42,321 bases of DNA from Rhodopirellula sp. (GTDB taxonomy: Bacteria > Planctomycetota > Planctomycetia > Pirellulales > Pirellulaceae). Location of the stretch: assembly GCA_002698965.1 (NCBI GenBank), contig PAAT01000171.1:108957-151277 (forward strand), given 5' to 3'. The notes under the pieces are model-generated. The model did no database searches, was not told where the DNA came from, and was given only the letters and a program-made list of their open reading frames with translations. A program made the translations under genes and the position numbers. Of this stretch, positions 7,066 to 15,869 are shown in pieces (positions within the stretch are counted from its first letter, which is position 1; each line of letters opens with the position of its first letter).

Positions 7066-8865
7066 ATGAACACTTCTTCTGCAGTATCACAAGGGCATGG
7101 GCATGGTAACGGTATGACCGTTAGCCATTTCATCTCAACCTATGTGTTCTCTAAAGACCACAAGATGATTGGTTTGCAGTTTCTGTTTACGACGCTGCTC
7201 TGGTTTATCGTCGGTGGTTTATTGGCTTTAGGTATTCGCTGGCAACTGGCTTATCCTTGGAGCGATATGCCCATCATCGGAGGACGTTTGTTCTCGGCTG
7301 AGGGTGGCCAGATTTCACCGGAGTTTTACACAACGCTATTTACCATGCACGCCACGGTCATGATTTTCTTTGTGATCATTCCAATCTTGGCGGGTGCTTT
7401 TGGCAACTACCTGATTCCTCTGATGATTGGTGCTGATGATATGGCATTTCCGACATTGAACATGTTGAGTTATTGGTTCATGTGGCCGGCTTTCATTTGT
7501 ATTGGAATCAGTTTTCTTACTCCGCCGTACGGTGCTGGTGGCGGGTGGACCAGTTATCCACCTTTGTCGGCCGTCCGTGCTGCGGCTCCTGGTAGTCAAA
7601 TGGCTCAGACCTGGTGGTTGATGGGGGTTACCCTCGTTGGTATTTCCTCCATGATGGGGTCGGTGAACTACATGACAACGATCATTCAGATGCGAGCCCC
7701 TGGGCTTTCAATGTTCCGCTTGCCGCTTACTATTTGGAGTATGTTCATCACCGCGGTATTGCAGGCTTTTGCCCTGCCTGTTTTGACGGCAGGTGGCTTT
7801 ATGCAGATCCTTGACCGAATGTTAGGTACAGGGTTCTTCGTTCCTGAAGGGCTGATCGTTAACAATGCCGATATGATGACCGGTGGTGGGCAGCCACTGC
7901 TGTGGCAGCATCTTTTTTGGTTCTATTCGCATCCGGCTGTTTACATTATGATTCTGCCAGCAATGGGGATGGTCTCCGACATATTGTCCTGTTTTGCCCG
8001 CAAGCCGATTTTTGGGTATAAGCCGATGGTTTACTCGATTTCGGGGATCGCGGGTTTAGGTTTTATCGTTTGGGGTCACCATATGTTTGTTTCGGGCATG
8101 AATCCAATGCTCGGGATGACCTTTATGGTTTCGACGATGATGATTGCGTTGCCTTCGGCCGTGAAAGTCTTTAACTGGCTGGGAACTATTTGGGGTGGAA
8201 AAATCGAGTTCACGACGCCAATGTTGTTCTCGTTGTCATTCGTCTCGATGTTTGTCATCGGTGGCTTGTCAGGGATTTTTATGGCAGCTACGCCCGTGGA
8301 TATTTTCATCCATGACACATATTATATTGTGGCTCATTTCCATTACGTCCTGTTTTGTGGAACAGCGATGGCCGTGATGGGAGCCATTTACTTCTGGTTT
8401 CCGAAGATGTTTGGAAGGGCAATGAACGAAACTGCCGGCAAATGGCACTTCTTTCTAACTTTTCTTTTCATGAACGGGACCTTTTATTTGATGCACATTC
8501 TCGGTGCGGTAGGTTTCCCTCGTCGATTGGCAGATCCCTATCACTACGAGACGTTTAAGCATCTTTTACCAATGAACCGCTTTATAACCTGGTGTGCAAT
8601 CGGTATGGTTGTCAGCCAAATTATTTTTGCGGCGAACTTTTTCTACAGCATTTTTAAGGGTCAGAAGGTTGGCCGTAATCCATGGCGATGTAACTCGATT
8701 GAGTGGTTTTGTCCAAGCCCGCCGGTGGGACACGGAAACTTCGATGCGCAACCTATTGTGTATCGCGGCCCCTACGAATATGGTTCTCCCGAAGTTGATA
8801 CGGATCATTATCCTCAGACTCAGCCACCACCTGATGGTGTGACGTCGTCAGAGGAGGTTCATTAA
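7066..8865 (+). CDS. coxA: Cytochrome c oxidase subunit I, A2-like (YS motif)
   Basis: A 599-residue, 12-helix catalytic subunit that reduces O2 to water and pumps protons. Heme a ligands are His95 and His426, and the heme a3 ligand is His424. CuB ligands are His289, His338 and His339. His289 and Tyr293 are the usual cross-linked pair. The helix VI segment reads YSHPAVY, so the Glu of the usual 'GHPEVY' D-channel motif is Ala, and Tyr287-Ser288 are present as in A2-type oxidases. The K-channel Lys is Lys367, and a GADDMAFP motif marks the D-channel entrance. The N terminus has a Gly-His-Gly-His-Gly stretch. AGGAAA overlapping the coxB stop is the likely ribosome site. The C-terminal tail is polar and Pro-rich. 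Confidence 0.97.
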   Translation: MNTSSAVSQGHGHGNGMTVSHFISTYVFSKDHKMIGLQFLFTTLLWFIVGGLLALGIRWQLAYPWSDMPIIGGRLFSAEGGQISPEFYTTLFTMHATVMIFFVIIPILAGAFGNYLIPLMIGADDMAFPTLNMLSYWFMWPAFICIGISFLTPPYGAGGGWTSYPPLSAVRAAAPGSQMAQTWWLMGVTLVGISSMMGSVNYMTTIIQMRAPGLSMFRLPLTIWSMFITAVLQAFALPVLTAGGFMQILDRMLGTGFFVPEGLIVNNADMMTGGGQPLLWQHLFWFYSHPAVYIMILPAMGMVSDILSCFARKPIFGYKPMVYSISGIAGLGFIVWGHHMFVSGMNPMLGMTFMVSTMMIALPSAVKVFNWLGTIWGGKIEFTTPMLFSLSFVSMFVIGGLSGIFMAATPVDIFIHDTYYIVAHFHYVLFCGTAMAVMGAIYFWFPKMFGRAMNETAGKWHFFLTFLFMNGTFYLMHILGAVGFPRRLADPYHYETFKHLLPMNRFITWCAIGMVVSQIIFAANFFYSIFKGQKVGRNPWRCNSIEWFCPSPPVGHGNFDAQPIVYRGPYEYGSPEVDTDHYPQTQPPPDGVTSSEEVH

Positions 8866-8899
8866 TTGCCTCGGGATTACCACGAAAAGGTAAGTGACA

Positions 8900-9949
8900 A
8901 TGACTACGCATGTCGATTTATTCGATCAGCCGGTCAGCCAAGATGGACTCTCGAGTCCATGGCCTAAACGGTTTGCTTGGTTGGTGACTTGCCTAACATT
9001 CCCGCTCATCTTCGTTGGTGGACTTATCACGACGACAGATGCGGGTATGGCGGTACCGGATTGGCCAACTACCTTTGGTTACAACATGTTTTTGTATCCT
9101 TGGTATAGCTGGTTTTTTGGGCCGTGGGACTTGTTTATTGAACATGGTCACCGGCTCTTTGCCTCCGTGGTTGGTATGGTATCAATCGCATTTGTTGTCG
9201 TGGCTTTCAAATGGGAGCAGCGGTCATGGATGCGAAAACTAGTAGTGTTTGCATTATTGCTTGTCAGTGCTCAGGGTATCCTGGGCGGCGTTCGGGTAAC
9301 CGAAAACGAAGTACTGCTTGCTATGGTGCATGGATGTACGGCCCCATTGTTTTTCAGTTTGACAGTGTTTAACTCCACAACCTATACCAGGTTTTGGAGA
9401 GGACCTCTGGCAGATTGCCAGACAGAAAACGGGCAGGATCTGTCACGACTGGTTAAACCGTTGCGATTGGCGGCTATCACGACCGTGTTAGTTTATGTCC
9501 AGTTGGTTTTAGGTGCGTCGATTCGTCACGTCCCCGTGACAGCATCGACGCAGACTTTTTCCACGCTAGTGATTTTCCATTTAGTAATGGCACTGGTCGT
9601 GACGGTTCATGTCATTGCCTTAGCAGTGAGTTTGTGGAAACACAAAGAACTGGCGACAAGTATCCGTCGAACCGGAAAGTGGTTGACGGGTATGGTTCTG
9701 CTTCAGGTTGGACTGGGAGCCAGTACGTGGGTGTTGAACTATGGATATCCCTTCGGTTGGGGTGAAAATGAGTTAACAGCTAATCATCTGGTGACAACAT
9801 ACGGATGGTGGCAGGCCCATATTACGACAGCGCACATGGCAACGGGCTCACTCCTGTTAGTCTTTTGTGTTGCCGTTGTAACCCGACTGCTTCGACTGAG
9901 GTTTGTAGTCAAGTCAGGAGCCGGCGAATCAGATAAAGTGACAGTATAA
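8900..9949 (+). CDS. ctaA: Heme A synthase, COX15/CtaA family
   Basis: A 349-residue, 8-helix membrane enzyme that oxidises heme O to heme A for the oxidase. Conserved features include a Glu-His-Gly-His-Arg segment at about residues 79-83 and a Met-Val-His-Gly segment (the first helical-bundle His pair). The second bundle has His residues in a helix reading Phe-His-Leu-Val-Met-Ala and in the segment His-Ile-Thr-Thr-Ala-His near the C terminus. The motif Thr-Asp-Ala-Gly-Met-Ala-Val-Pro-Asp-Trp-Pro after helix 1 is typical of CtaA. ATG 8900 is preferred over the in-frame GTG 8894 because AAAAGG at 8885-8890 sits 9 nt before it. The gene lies directly between coxA and ctaB, as expected for a heme A biosynthesis pair. 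Confidence 0.93.
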   Translation: MTTHVDLFDQPVSQDGLSSPWPKRFAWLVTCLTFPLIFVGGLITTTDAGMAVPDWPTTFGYNMFLYPWYSWFFGPWDLFIEHGHRLFASVVGMVSIAFVVVAFKWEQRSWMRKLVVFALLLVSAQGILGGVRVTENEVLLAMVHGCTAPLFFSLTVFNSTTYTRFWRGPLADCQTENGQDLSRLVKPLRLAAITTVLVYVQLVLGASIRHVPVTASTQTFSTLVIFHLVMALVVTVHVIALAVSLWKHKELATSIRRTGKWLTGMVLLQVGLGASTWVLNYGYPFGWGENELTANHLVTTYGWWQAHITTAHMATGSLLLVFCVAVVTRLLRLRFVVKSGAGESDKVTV

Positions 9950-10024
9950 AAGACGAAGTAAATTTAGTACTAACTGGTCCGGCGAGATATCGAAGAATCG
10001 TTAGTTGAAGAAGAGATTAATCAA

Positions 10025-10933
10025 ATGAGTGCAAGTGTTCTTACATACGATGAGTCGGCTGAGACTTCTCGTGCGCGCTTTTCTGATTATGTTGAGTTAA
10101 CCAAACCTCGTATCTCGCTGATGGTTATGGTAAGTGTTGCGATTACTGCTATTGTAGCTCGTCATGGTCAACCGGATTTCTTAGCCATCTTGCATGCTTT
10201 GGTCGGCACGCTGTTAACTGCTGGCAGTGCCAGCGCGATGAATCAATGGATGGAACGTGATCTGGATGGGGTGATGCCACGGACGAAAAGTCGCCCTCTT
10301 CCCGCCGGACGCATTAGCAGTCTGCAGGTGATGGTTCTGGTGATTACTTCATTAGTATTGGGTGCTGGCTATCTGGCAGTCATGGTGAATCCATTGACAG
10401 CAGGGTTGTCTATTCTCACCTGGGTTATTTATATCGCCTTTTATACTCCTATGAAGACCAAAACTCCTTTGAATACCGCTGTTGGAGCCGTTTCCGGAGC
10501 GTTGCCTATTTTGATGGGTTGGGCTGCGGTGGAAGGAAGTTGGACGGATGCTCGGTGGGCGGCACTCTTTTTGGTGATGTTCTTCTGGCAGTTTCCGCAC
10601 TTCATGGCAATCGCTTACTTGTACCGCAAACAGTATAGTGAAGCGGGTATGAAGATGTGGACGGTAGTTGATCCCACTCAACGACGATCGGGAATCGAGG
10701 CCGTTGTTGGTGCATTAGCCGTATTGCCGGTTAGTCTGGCAACGATTGGCTCGGTACCAGATAGCAGCGTCCAGTTAGTGATTGTTTTCGGACTTGGCGT
10801 ATTTCAGTTGTTATGTGCCATCCGTTATTGCATGAACGCAAATGATACAACGGCTCGCAAACTTTTGCGGGCTAGCTTAATCTACTTGCCTTTGGTTTTG
10901 TTTACTTTGTTAAGTATGCCGATGGCGGGTTAG
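10025..10933 (+). CDS. ctaB: Protoheme IX farnesyltransferase (heme O synthase)
   Basis: A 302-residue UbiA-superfamily prenyltransferase that adds a farnesyl group to heme B to give heme O, the substrate of CtaA. The first Asp-rich motif starts at Asn73 (Asn-x3-Glu-Arg-Asp-x-Asp, then Met-Pro-Arg-Thr-Lys-Ser-Arg-Pro). The family segment Tyr-Thr-Pro-Met-Lys-x-x-Thr-Pro-Leu-Asn, followed by Gly-Ala-Val-Ser-Gly-Ala-Leu-Pro, is complete. The second site contains Phe-Trp-Gln-Phe-Pro-His-Phe-Met. About 8-9 hydrophobic helices are visible and the length is normal. It starts at ATG 10025 with a GAAGAGA-like ribosome site. The 75-bp gap from ctaA contains ACTAAC (9969-9974) and GTTAGT (10010-10015), which could form a long-loop hairpin. 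Confidence 0.95.
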   Translation: MSASVLTYDESAETSRARFSDYVELTKPRISLMVMVSVAITAIVARHGQPDFLAILHALVGTLLTAGSASAMNQWMERDLDGVMPRTKSRPLPAGRISSLQVMVLVITSLVLGAGYLAVMVNPLTAGLSILTWVIYIAFYTPMKTKTPLNTAVGAVSGALPILMGWAAVEGSWTDARWAALFLVMFFWQFPHFMAIAYLYRKQYSEAGMKMWTVVDPTQRRSGIEAVVGALAVLPVSLATIGSVPDSSVQLVIVFGLGVFQLLCAIRYCMNANDTTARKLLRASLIYLPLVLFTLLSMPMAG

Positions 10934-11011
10934 TGATAGAAGATGATGACAGGAGTTCGGCTAGTTGTCGGCTCCAATGACAAAAGACCTCACAGTCGAA
11001 AAAAATTGAAA

Positions 11012-12280
11012 ATGAGCGAACACGAAGAACACCACGACGAACATGGCCAATCTGATCAAGGTCATGACGATCATCATGGCCACCTTCAGTTAGAGTATGA
11101 AGATGCGTTGCCAATTAATAACGGTAAGGTATGCTTGTGGCTCTTCCTATCGACCGAAATTATGTTCTTTGCCGGTCTGATTGGTACTTATATCGTATTG
11201 CGATTTGGAGCGCCGGCCGGCACTTGGCCTCGTCCTCATGATGTCCATGTGGACGAGATCTGGGGAACGATCAATACCTTTATTCTTATTTTCTCCAGTT
11301 TTACGGTCGTTTTGACTTATGAAGCTACCAAGAGAAATCTAGCGAAGAAGGCGAAGGTCTACTTGGCAATCACTTTTCTATGTGGTTGTGCCTTTTTGGG
11401 AATCAAAATGTTGGAATATGCCGGCAAATTTGAGCATGGTATTCACCCCAGGCCCGGTAGTCGCAGTTTGCTCTATGAACAGGCGGATGTATATTATTTG
11501 CGCGACCTGAAAGCGGTCGTCACGGGTGTTCAAGGGGTCATTCCGTTGGCAGCAAAAAGTGCGGATGCTGAAGCAGCCGCTGCTCAGGTGCCGGATGCGG
11601 AAGTGGCAGCCCCAACATCCTCGGATCCGGGACGTGAGACGTTAGAGGGATTCCTTCACCACTCGGTACAATGGGCTGAGTACGTGATCGGACAAGTCCC
11701 AAATGAGGAAATGTCTTCAGAGGGAAATGGATTAAATCATCGAGAAGTCCTGGTAGCGTTAGCTCAGGAAGTCTATCCTCTTGAAAAACGTTACGGAGAT
11801 TTGACCACGAAAACTCATGAAGCCGAGCGTGATTATATCGAAGCCCGCTTAAAAGTTCTGCCTGACTTCGTAACGGCTGCTGGTGAAGACAATGATGTTC
11901 TCAGTATGCTTGCTTACGAAGAGACGATCTTGAAGGCGCGTCAAAAGTTTTTGGAAGAACATCTTCATTCTGAAGGTGGCGATGAAGACGATAGTCATGA
12001 TGACCATAGTCACGGTGGCCTGAATGTAACGCTGCATGATCAGGGTTCTGCTGTTATCCTGCCAATGCATATTCCAAGTGGGAATATGTTCGCCGCGACC
12101 TATTTCTTACTGACGGGCTTTCATGCTCTTCACGTGATCGTAGGTTTGATTCTGTTTGCCTTCCCAATGTTCTGGACGTTAGAGAAGTCACGAGCTAATT
12201 ACATTGAGAATGCCGGGCTATACTGGCACTTTGTCGACCTTGTTTGGATCTTCCTCTTCCCGCTGTTCTACCTGTTCTAA
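11012..12280 (+). CDS. coxC: Cytochrome c oxidase subunit III with large inserted loop
   Basis: A 422-residue protein from ATG 11012. The in-frame ATG 10943 would add 23 basic residues and has only a purine-rich stretch touching it, so the upstream start is less likely but not excluded. It opens with a His/Asp/Glu-rich tail of about 30 residues and then has five hydrophobic helices. The first three (about 39-63, 77-98, 107-128) and the last two (about 357-385 and 398-420) match five-helix bacterial subunit III, including the Lys-Phe-Glu-His-Gly motif after helix 3 and Gly-Phe-His-Ala-Leu-His-Val in helix 4. Between helices 3 and 4 is an insertion of about 200 residues (roughly 11440-12060) that is charged, Ala/Glu-rich and His/Asp-rich at its end. 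The Lys/Arg-rich loop between helices 2 and 3 points inward, so the insertion is predicted to face outward. Confidence 0.93.
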   Translation: MSEHEEHHDEHGQSDQGHDDHHGHLQLEYEDALPINNGKVCLWLFLSTEIMFFAGLIGTYIVLRFGAPAGTWPRPHDVHVDEIWGTINTFILIFSSFTVVLTYEATKRNLAKKAKVYLAITFLCGCAFLGIKMLEYAGKFEHGIHPRPGSRSLLYEQADVYYLRDLKAVVTGVQGVIPLAAKSADAEAAAAQVPDAEVAAPTSSDPGRETLEGFLHHSVQWAEYVIGQVPNEEMSSEGNGLNHREVLVALAQEVYPLEKRYGDLTTKTHEAERDYIEARLKVLPDFVTAAGEDNDVLSMLAYEETILKARQKFLEEHLHSEGGDEDDSHDDHSHGGLNVTLHDQGSAVILPMHIPSGNMFAATYFLLTGFHALHVIVGLILFAFPMFWTLEKSRANYIENAGLYWHFVDLVWIFLFPLFYLF

Positions 12281-12338
12281 TTTCTGGAGTTATTTGCTCT
12301 TATTCAATTTGTAAGAATTGCTGAGTGAAAGTAATACG

Positions 12339-12803
12339 ATGAGTGACCACGATGTAAACGCTGAACATCATGAAGACCATGATGATCATGACCATATGCC
12401 AACCTTTAAGCGAGTTTTCGTGGGGTTAATGGTTTGTACAGCTATTTCAACTTTTGTCGGCACTTTGATTTCCAAAGGTGTATTCGATGGCAATGAGTTG
12501 AGCGGTTGGGGGATTATGCTGACGGTTTCCTGTGTAAAGGCATTCCTTGTAATTACATTCTTTATGCACTTGAAGTGGGAAGTTGGAACATGGAAGTGGG
12601 TACTGACAATTCCTGCCTCGATCATGAGTTTATTCTTAATCCTCATGCTCGTGCCTGATGTCGGAATGCGAACGAATCACTACACCGATGAACGTACTGA
12701 TCGTGCTGCCTATGAAATTCCTGATCACGATGTGGCCGCTGTGAATGCAACAGGTCTCGGTGACGCTTCCGATGGTGAACATTCAGAAGATGATGCCCAC
12801 TAG
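12339..12803 (+). CDS. coxD: Cytochrome c oxidase subunit IV, prokaryotic type
   Basis: A 154-residue small membrane protein from ATG 12339; the in-frame TTG 12318 has no ribosome site. Three hydrophobic helices are visible (about 24-43, 56-76 and 85-104). The second carries the family motif Val-Lys-Ala-Phe-Leu-Val-Ile-Thr-Phe-Phe-Met-His-Leu. The N terminus is rich in His and Asp (about residues 2-20), like that of subunit III, and the C-terminal tail is acidic. The position right after coxC is the normal place for this accessory subunit of the heme-copper oxidase. It stabilises the complex rather than binding cofactors. Confidence 0.85.
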   Translation: MSDHDVNAEHHEDHDDHDHMPTFKRVFVGLMVCTAISTFVGTLISKGVFDGNELSGWGIMLTVSCVKAFLVITFFMHLKWEVGTWKWVLTIPASIMSLFLILMLVPDVGMRTNHYTDERTDRAAYEIPDHDVAAVNATGLGDASDGEHSEDDAH

Positions 12804-12856
12804 ACTCTAAGAAAGCTACGTGCTAGGAAATGGCCGGGGCTTCAGAGGTTTCCGTT

Positions 12857-13789
12857 ATGCCGGAACAATTGGCGATTGAATTTCGAGACCTCTCTTTTCA
12901 CTATGGCGACCGTCAGGCATTGAAACAGGTTGCTTTCGATGTTCAGACGGGTGAACTTTTTAGCCTGCTCGGACCTAACGGTAGCGGAAAGACAACCCTC
13001 TTTCGTCTTCTATCCACATTAATCACGCCTCAGCAGGGCAGTCTGTCCGTTTTTGGAAATGACCTGCGTTCCGCGGCGGACGCTGTTCGGCATGATTTGG
13101 GAGTGGTGTTTCAATCACCTGGTCTGGATGGCAAATTAACGGCCTATGAGAATCTCGCAGTTCAAGCCTCTTTATATGGTTTGTCTAGAGTGGATTCGCA
13201 AGCGAGAATCGTTGAAGTAAGTGACCAGTTAGGAATAGCGGATCGCTTACGGGATAAAGTAGATGAGTTGTCCGGTGGCCTGCGTCGTCGTGTGGAATTG
13301 GCCAAAAGTCTTTTGCATCGACCACGTCTTCTCATCATGGACGAACCGACTACGGGACTTGATCCCTCTGCACGCAGTGACGTTTGGAATTATGTACATC
13401 AGCTTCAGCAGTCCACAGGGATGACGGTCTTTATGACAACCCACCTACTTGAAGAAGCGGACCGAGCAGATCGTATTGCCATTTTAAATGAAGGTGAATT
13501 AGTCGCGTTAGACCAGCCAGATGTACTTCGCTCTGAACTTGGTGGCGATGTCATTACGATCAGGTCGCAGACCCCTGAGGAATTAATTGAGCAGTTGAAA
13601 GACGAGATGGAACTTGAACTCCAACTGGTGGATGGCATGATTCGTATTTCCGGTACTTCAGACGCTTCAGTGGTTTCCGAGTTACATGAGAATTACAAAG
13701 ATCATATCCAGCAAATCTCGGTGGGGAAGCCGAGTTTGGAAGATGTGTTTATTGCACGGACAGGTCATCGTTTTTGGGGGGCATCTTAG
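12857..13789 (+). CDS. ABC transporter ATP-binding protein (DrrA/CcmA-like exporter type)
   Basis: A 310-residue protein from ATG 12857, chosen because AGAGG at 12844-12848 is 8 nt upstream. The alternative ATG 12830 has AGGA too close to it. All ABC ATPase motifs are present: Walker A Gly-Pro-Asn-Gly-Ser-Gly-Lys-Thr-Thr, Q-loop Val-Val-Phe-Gln-Ser, signature Leu-Ser-Gly-Gly-Leu, Walker B Leu-Ile-Met-Asp-Glu-Pro, and the switch His in Thr-Thr-His-Leu. A C-terminal extension of about 90 residues resembles that of drug/lipid/heme ABC exporters. The next gene starts right after its stop and encodes the permease. Being inside the oxidase cluster suggests a link to oxidase biogenesis or copper/heme handling, but the substrate is unknown. 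Confidence 0.9.
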   Translation: MPEQLAIEFRDLSFHYGDRQALKQVAFDVQTGELFSLLGPNGSGKTTLFRLLSTLITPQQGSLSVFGNDLRSAADAVRHDLGVVFQSPGLDGKLTAYENLAVQASLYGLSRVDSQARIVEVSDQLGIADRLRDKVDELSGGLRRRVELAKSLLHRPRLLIMDEPTTGLDPSARSDVWNYVHQLQQSTGMTVFMTTHLLEEADRADRIAILNEGELVALDQPDVLRSELGGDVITIRSQTPEELIEQLKDEMELELQLVDGMIRISGTSDASVVSELHENYKDHIQQISVGKPSLEDVFIARTGHRFWGAS

Positions 13790-14626
13790 ATGAGAGGTGG
13801 ATCTCCAAAGGTATCTTTTACGCGCGTCGTTCAAAGCCTCGCCTGGCGAGAATTGGCTCGGTTCTTTCGGCAACGTAATCGTGTGATTGGTGCGATTGGT
13901 ACACCACTCTTTATGTGGTTGTTATTTGGCCTTGGGTTGGATCGTAGTTTCTCGGTGGCAACGTCGGCAGACACCCGTACGAGCTTTCTCGAATACTACT
14001 TTCCGGGTTCGCTGGTTTTGCTCCTGATGTTTACCGCGATTTACACTACGATTTCTGTAATCGAAGATAGGCAGGCAGGATTTTTACAGGGTGTATTGGT
14101 AGCTCCCGTTTCTCGTCATGCTATGGTTGCCGGTAAAGTACTTGGCGGTAGTCTTATTGCAATGCTTCAGGGAGTCCTGTTTCTGGCGGCAGCCTTGTTT
14201 TTAGACGTCAGTTGGTCCGTTAGCCAGTTCGCGACTTTGGTTGGCGTCTTGTTCATTGCATCGATGATGATGACTTGTGTTGGTTTTTCATTTGCCTGGA
14301 GAATGGAGTCGACTCAGGGCTTTCATGCGATCATGAATTTGGTTCTCATGCCGATGTGGTTGTTGTCAGGAGCATTCTTTCCTGTTCCGGTCCTCGGTAC
14401 GGGCCAGTTGTCACAAGAGGTTTTGCATTGGGTAATGAAATTTAATCCTTTGACGCATGTAGTTGCGCTTGTCCGGGATTTGATGTACGAAGACCGATTG
14501 TCGGAAGTGGACTTTTGGGTACCATCACTTACGGTAAGCATATTAGTAATCATTGTGTCCACTGCTCTATTTTTTGCGTGGGCCCTTAGAATTTGTCAAC
14601 GACCTAATTCCGGTGATTTGAAATGA
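13790..14626 (+). CDS. ABC-2 type transporter permease
   Basis: A 278-residue membrane protein with six hydrophobic segments typical of ABC-2 permeases. It contains the Glu-Asp-Arg-x-x-Gly-Phe-x-x-x-Val-Leu-Val-Ala-Pro-Val-Ser segment found in DrrB/NodJ-type exporters, and Met-Pro-x-Trp-Leu-Leu-Ser-Gly-Ala-Phe-Phe-Pro in the fifth helix region. It begins immediately after the ATPase stop and overlaps the SCO gene by ATGA, so the ATPase, permease and SCO genes are almost certainly one transcript. It should form a homodimeric pore with the preceding ATPase. The substrate is unknown. Confidence 0.88.
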   Translation: MRGGSPKVSFTRVVQSLAWRELARFFRQRNRVIGAIGTPLFMWLLFGLGLDRSFSVATSADTRTSFLEYYFPGSLVLLLMFTAIYTTISVIEDRQAGFLQGVLVAPVSRHAMVAGKVLGGSLIAMLQGVLFLAAALFLDVSWSVSQFATLVGVLFIASMMMTCVGFSFAWRMESTQGFHAIMNLVLMPMWLLSGAFFPVPVLGTGQLSQEVLHWVMKFNPLTHVVALVRDLMYEDRLSEVDFWVPSLTVSILVIIVSTALFFAWALRICQRPNSGDLK

Positions 14627-15429
14627 GTAAAGCAGCAGGTTTTTTTGTGGCATTAATGCTTTTAGTGGGTGGCGTCTTGCTACTGCTGAAGCTTTCTTCC
14701 AGCACGGATCAGCAGTCTGGTAAGAGCGAGATGACGATTGATTCAGACTGGCAACCTAAGATTCAACCCGCCGATTATGAGACAGGTGAAGGTGAACCTT
14801 GGGTGACTGAGTTTGAACTCGTTGACCAACAGGGGGAAGCTTTTAGTTCAACGGAACTAAAGGGAGAAGTCTGGCTGGCGAGTTTCTTTTTCGCCTCTTG
14901 TCCCGCAACTTGCGTTCAGCAGAATCGCGAAAAGCAGGCCTTACATGAAGTTTGGGCTCGAAAGGGTGTAAAGTTTGTCAGTATTACATGCGATGCTGAG
15001 AATGACACGCCGGCACGTTTACACGAATACTCGCAGAAGTTCACGACAGATAATGAGAATTGGAAGTTCCTGTCAGGAGATGGAGGCTTTATCAATCGAA
15101 TAGGCTCGGAATTTTTTCGTGTGTCAGTTGGGCCTCGAACACATACAGATTCATTTGTTCTATTAGATAAATGGGGGAATGTGCGTGGGACATATAACTG
15201 GCTGGATAAGAGTGAGTTAAAAGATATGAATCAGCAACTAGTAACACTTCTCACGGAAAAGAGTGAACCTGCCGAGTGGACTGAAAAGAGAAAACAGTTG
15301 GAAGAGCAAATTGCTCAATTCACAAGCCAGCAGGAAAACAAAGAAGAGTTGGCGGAAGATTCGTCCGATGTGGCAGATAGTACAGAATCTACGGAAGAAT
15401 CAGGTGTCATCGGGGAAATGGAAGAATAG
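14623..15429 (+). CDS. SCO1/SenC-family copper chaperone
   Basis: A 268-residue protein anchored by an N-terminal helix (about 5-24) with a thioredoxin-like domain outside. SCO proteins deliver copper to, or reduce the Cys pair of, the CuA site in subunit II. The copper ligands are all present: Cys93 and Cys97 in a Cys-Pro-Ala-Thr-Cys motif and His174 in Arg-Thr-His-Thr-Asp. The segment Phe-Val-Leu-Leu-Asp-Lys-Trp-Gly follows the His as in the family. After the domain is an acidic Glu/Ser-rich tail of about 60 residues with a predicted coiled-coil start, which is longer than usual. The start codon overlaps the permease stop by ATGA. Confidence 0.93.
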   Translation: MSKAAGFFVALMLLVGGVLLLLKLSSSTDQQSGKSEMTIDSDWQPKIQPADYETGEGEPWVTEFELVDQQGEAFSSTELKGEVWLASFFFASCPATCVQQNREKQALHEVWARKGVKFVSITCDAENDTPARLHEYSQKFTTDNENWKFLSGDGGFINRIGSEFFRVSVGPRTHTDSFVLLDKWGNVRGTYNWLDKSELKDMNQQLVTLLTEKSEPAEWTEKRKQLEEQIAQFTSQQENKEELAEDSSDVADSTESTEESGVIGEMEE

Positions 15430-15431
15430 AT

Positions 15432-15857
15432 ATGGATTTTCCGGCTGTAAATGCATCACTCAACGCATTGGCTACCGTGCTATTGATTGTCGGCTTCATC
15501 CTTATTAGGCAAAAAAAGGAAAAGGCTCACAAGTGGACCATGCTTTCGTGTTTTCTCGTATCGTCAATTTTTCTGGTTTGTTATCTCATTTATCACTATC
15601 AAAAAGGGGGCGGAACACCTTTTCCTAAATCTCATCCGTCCTGGTTGAGAATTACATATTTTGCCATTTTGATTAGTCATATCATATTGGCTGTTTTTGT
15701 TCCGGTCGGGGCAATTGTCACGATTCGACATGGTTTGAAAAACAATCGGACAAAGCATTTGAAGTGGGCAAAGGTAACGTTTCCAATTTGGCTGTACGTC
15801 TCGGTCACCGGCGTGGTAGTTTACTGGCTGCTGTACCAAGTTCCTGTTCCGAGTTAG
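15432..15857 (+). CDS. ctaM: DUF420 (CtaM/YozB-like) oxidase maturation protein
   Basis: A 141-residue integral membrane protein with four helices (about 10-25, 36-57, 75-97, 115-136). Conserved His residues in the segments Tyr-His-Tyr, Ile-Ser-His and Arg-His-Gly fit the DUF420 family. Members of this family (CtaM in Staphylococcus aureus, YozB in Bacillus subtilis) are needed for maturation of heme A-containing oxidases. ATG 15432 is 3 nt after the SCO stop. Its place directly after SCO supports the same role here, probably in metal-site assembly in subunit I. No CtaG/Cox11 is visible in the window, so this protein may cover that step; that is inference. Confidence 0.85.
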   Translation: MDFPAVNASLNALATVLLIVGFILIRQKKEKAHKWTMLSCFLVSSIFLVCYLIYHYQKGGGTPFPKSHPSWLRITYFAILISHIILAVFVPVGAIVTIRHGLKNNRTKHLKWAKVTFPIWLYVSVTGVVVYWLLYQVPVPS

Positions 15858-15869
15858 AATAGAGGCATC

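Noticed and set aside
9969..10015. ACTAAC/GTTAGT inverted repeat before ctaB as a riboswitch
   Set aside because: It is only a 6-bp stem with a 35-nt loop and no known riboswitch features.
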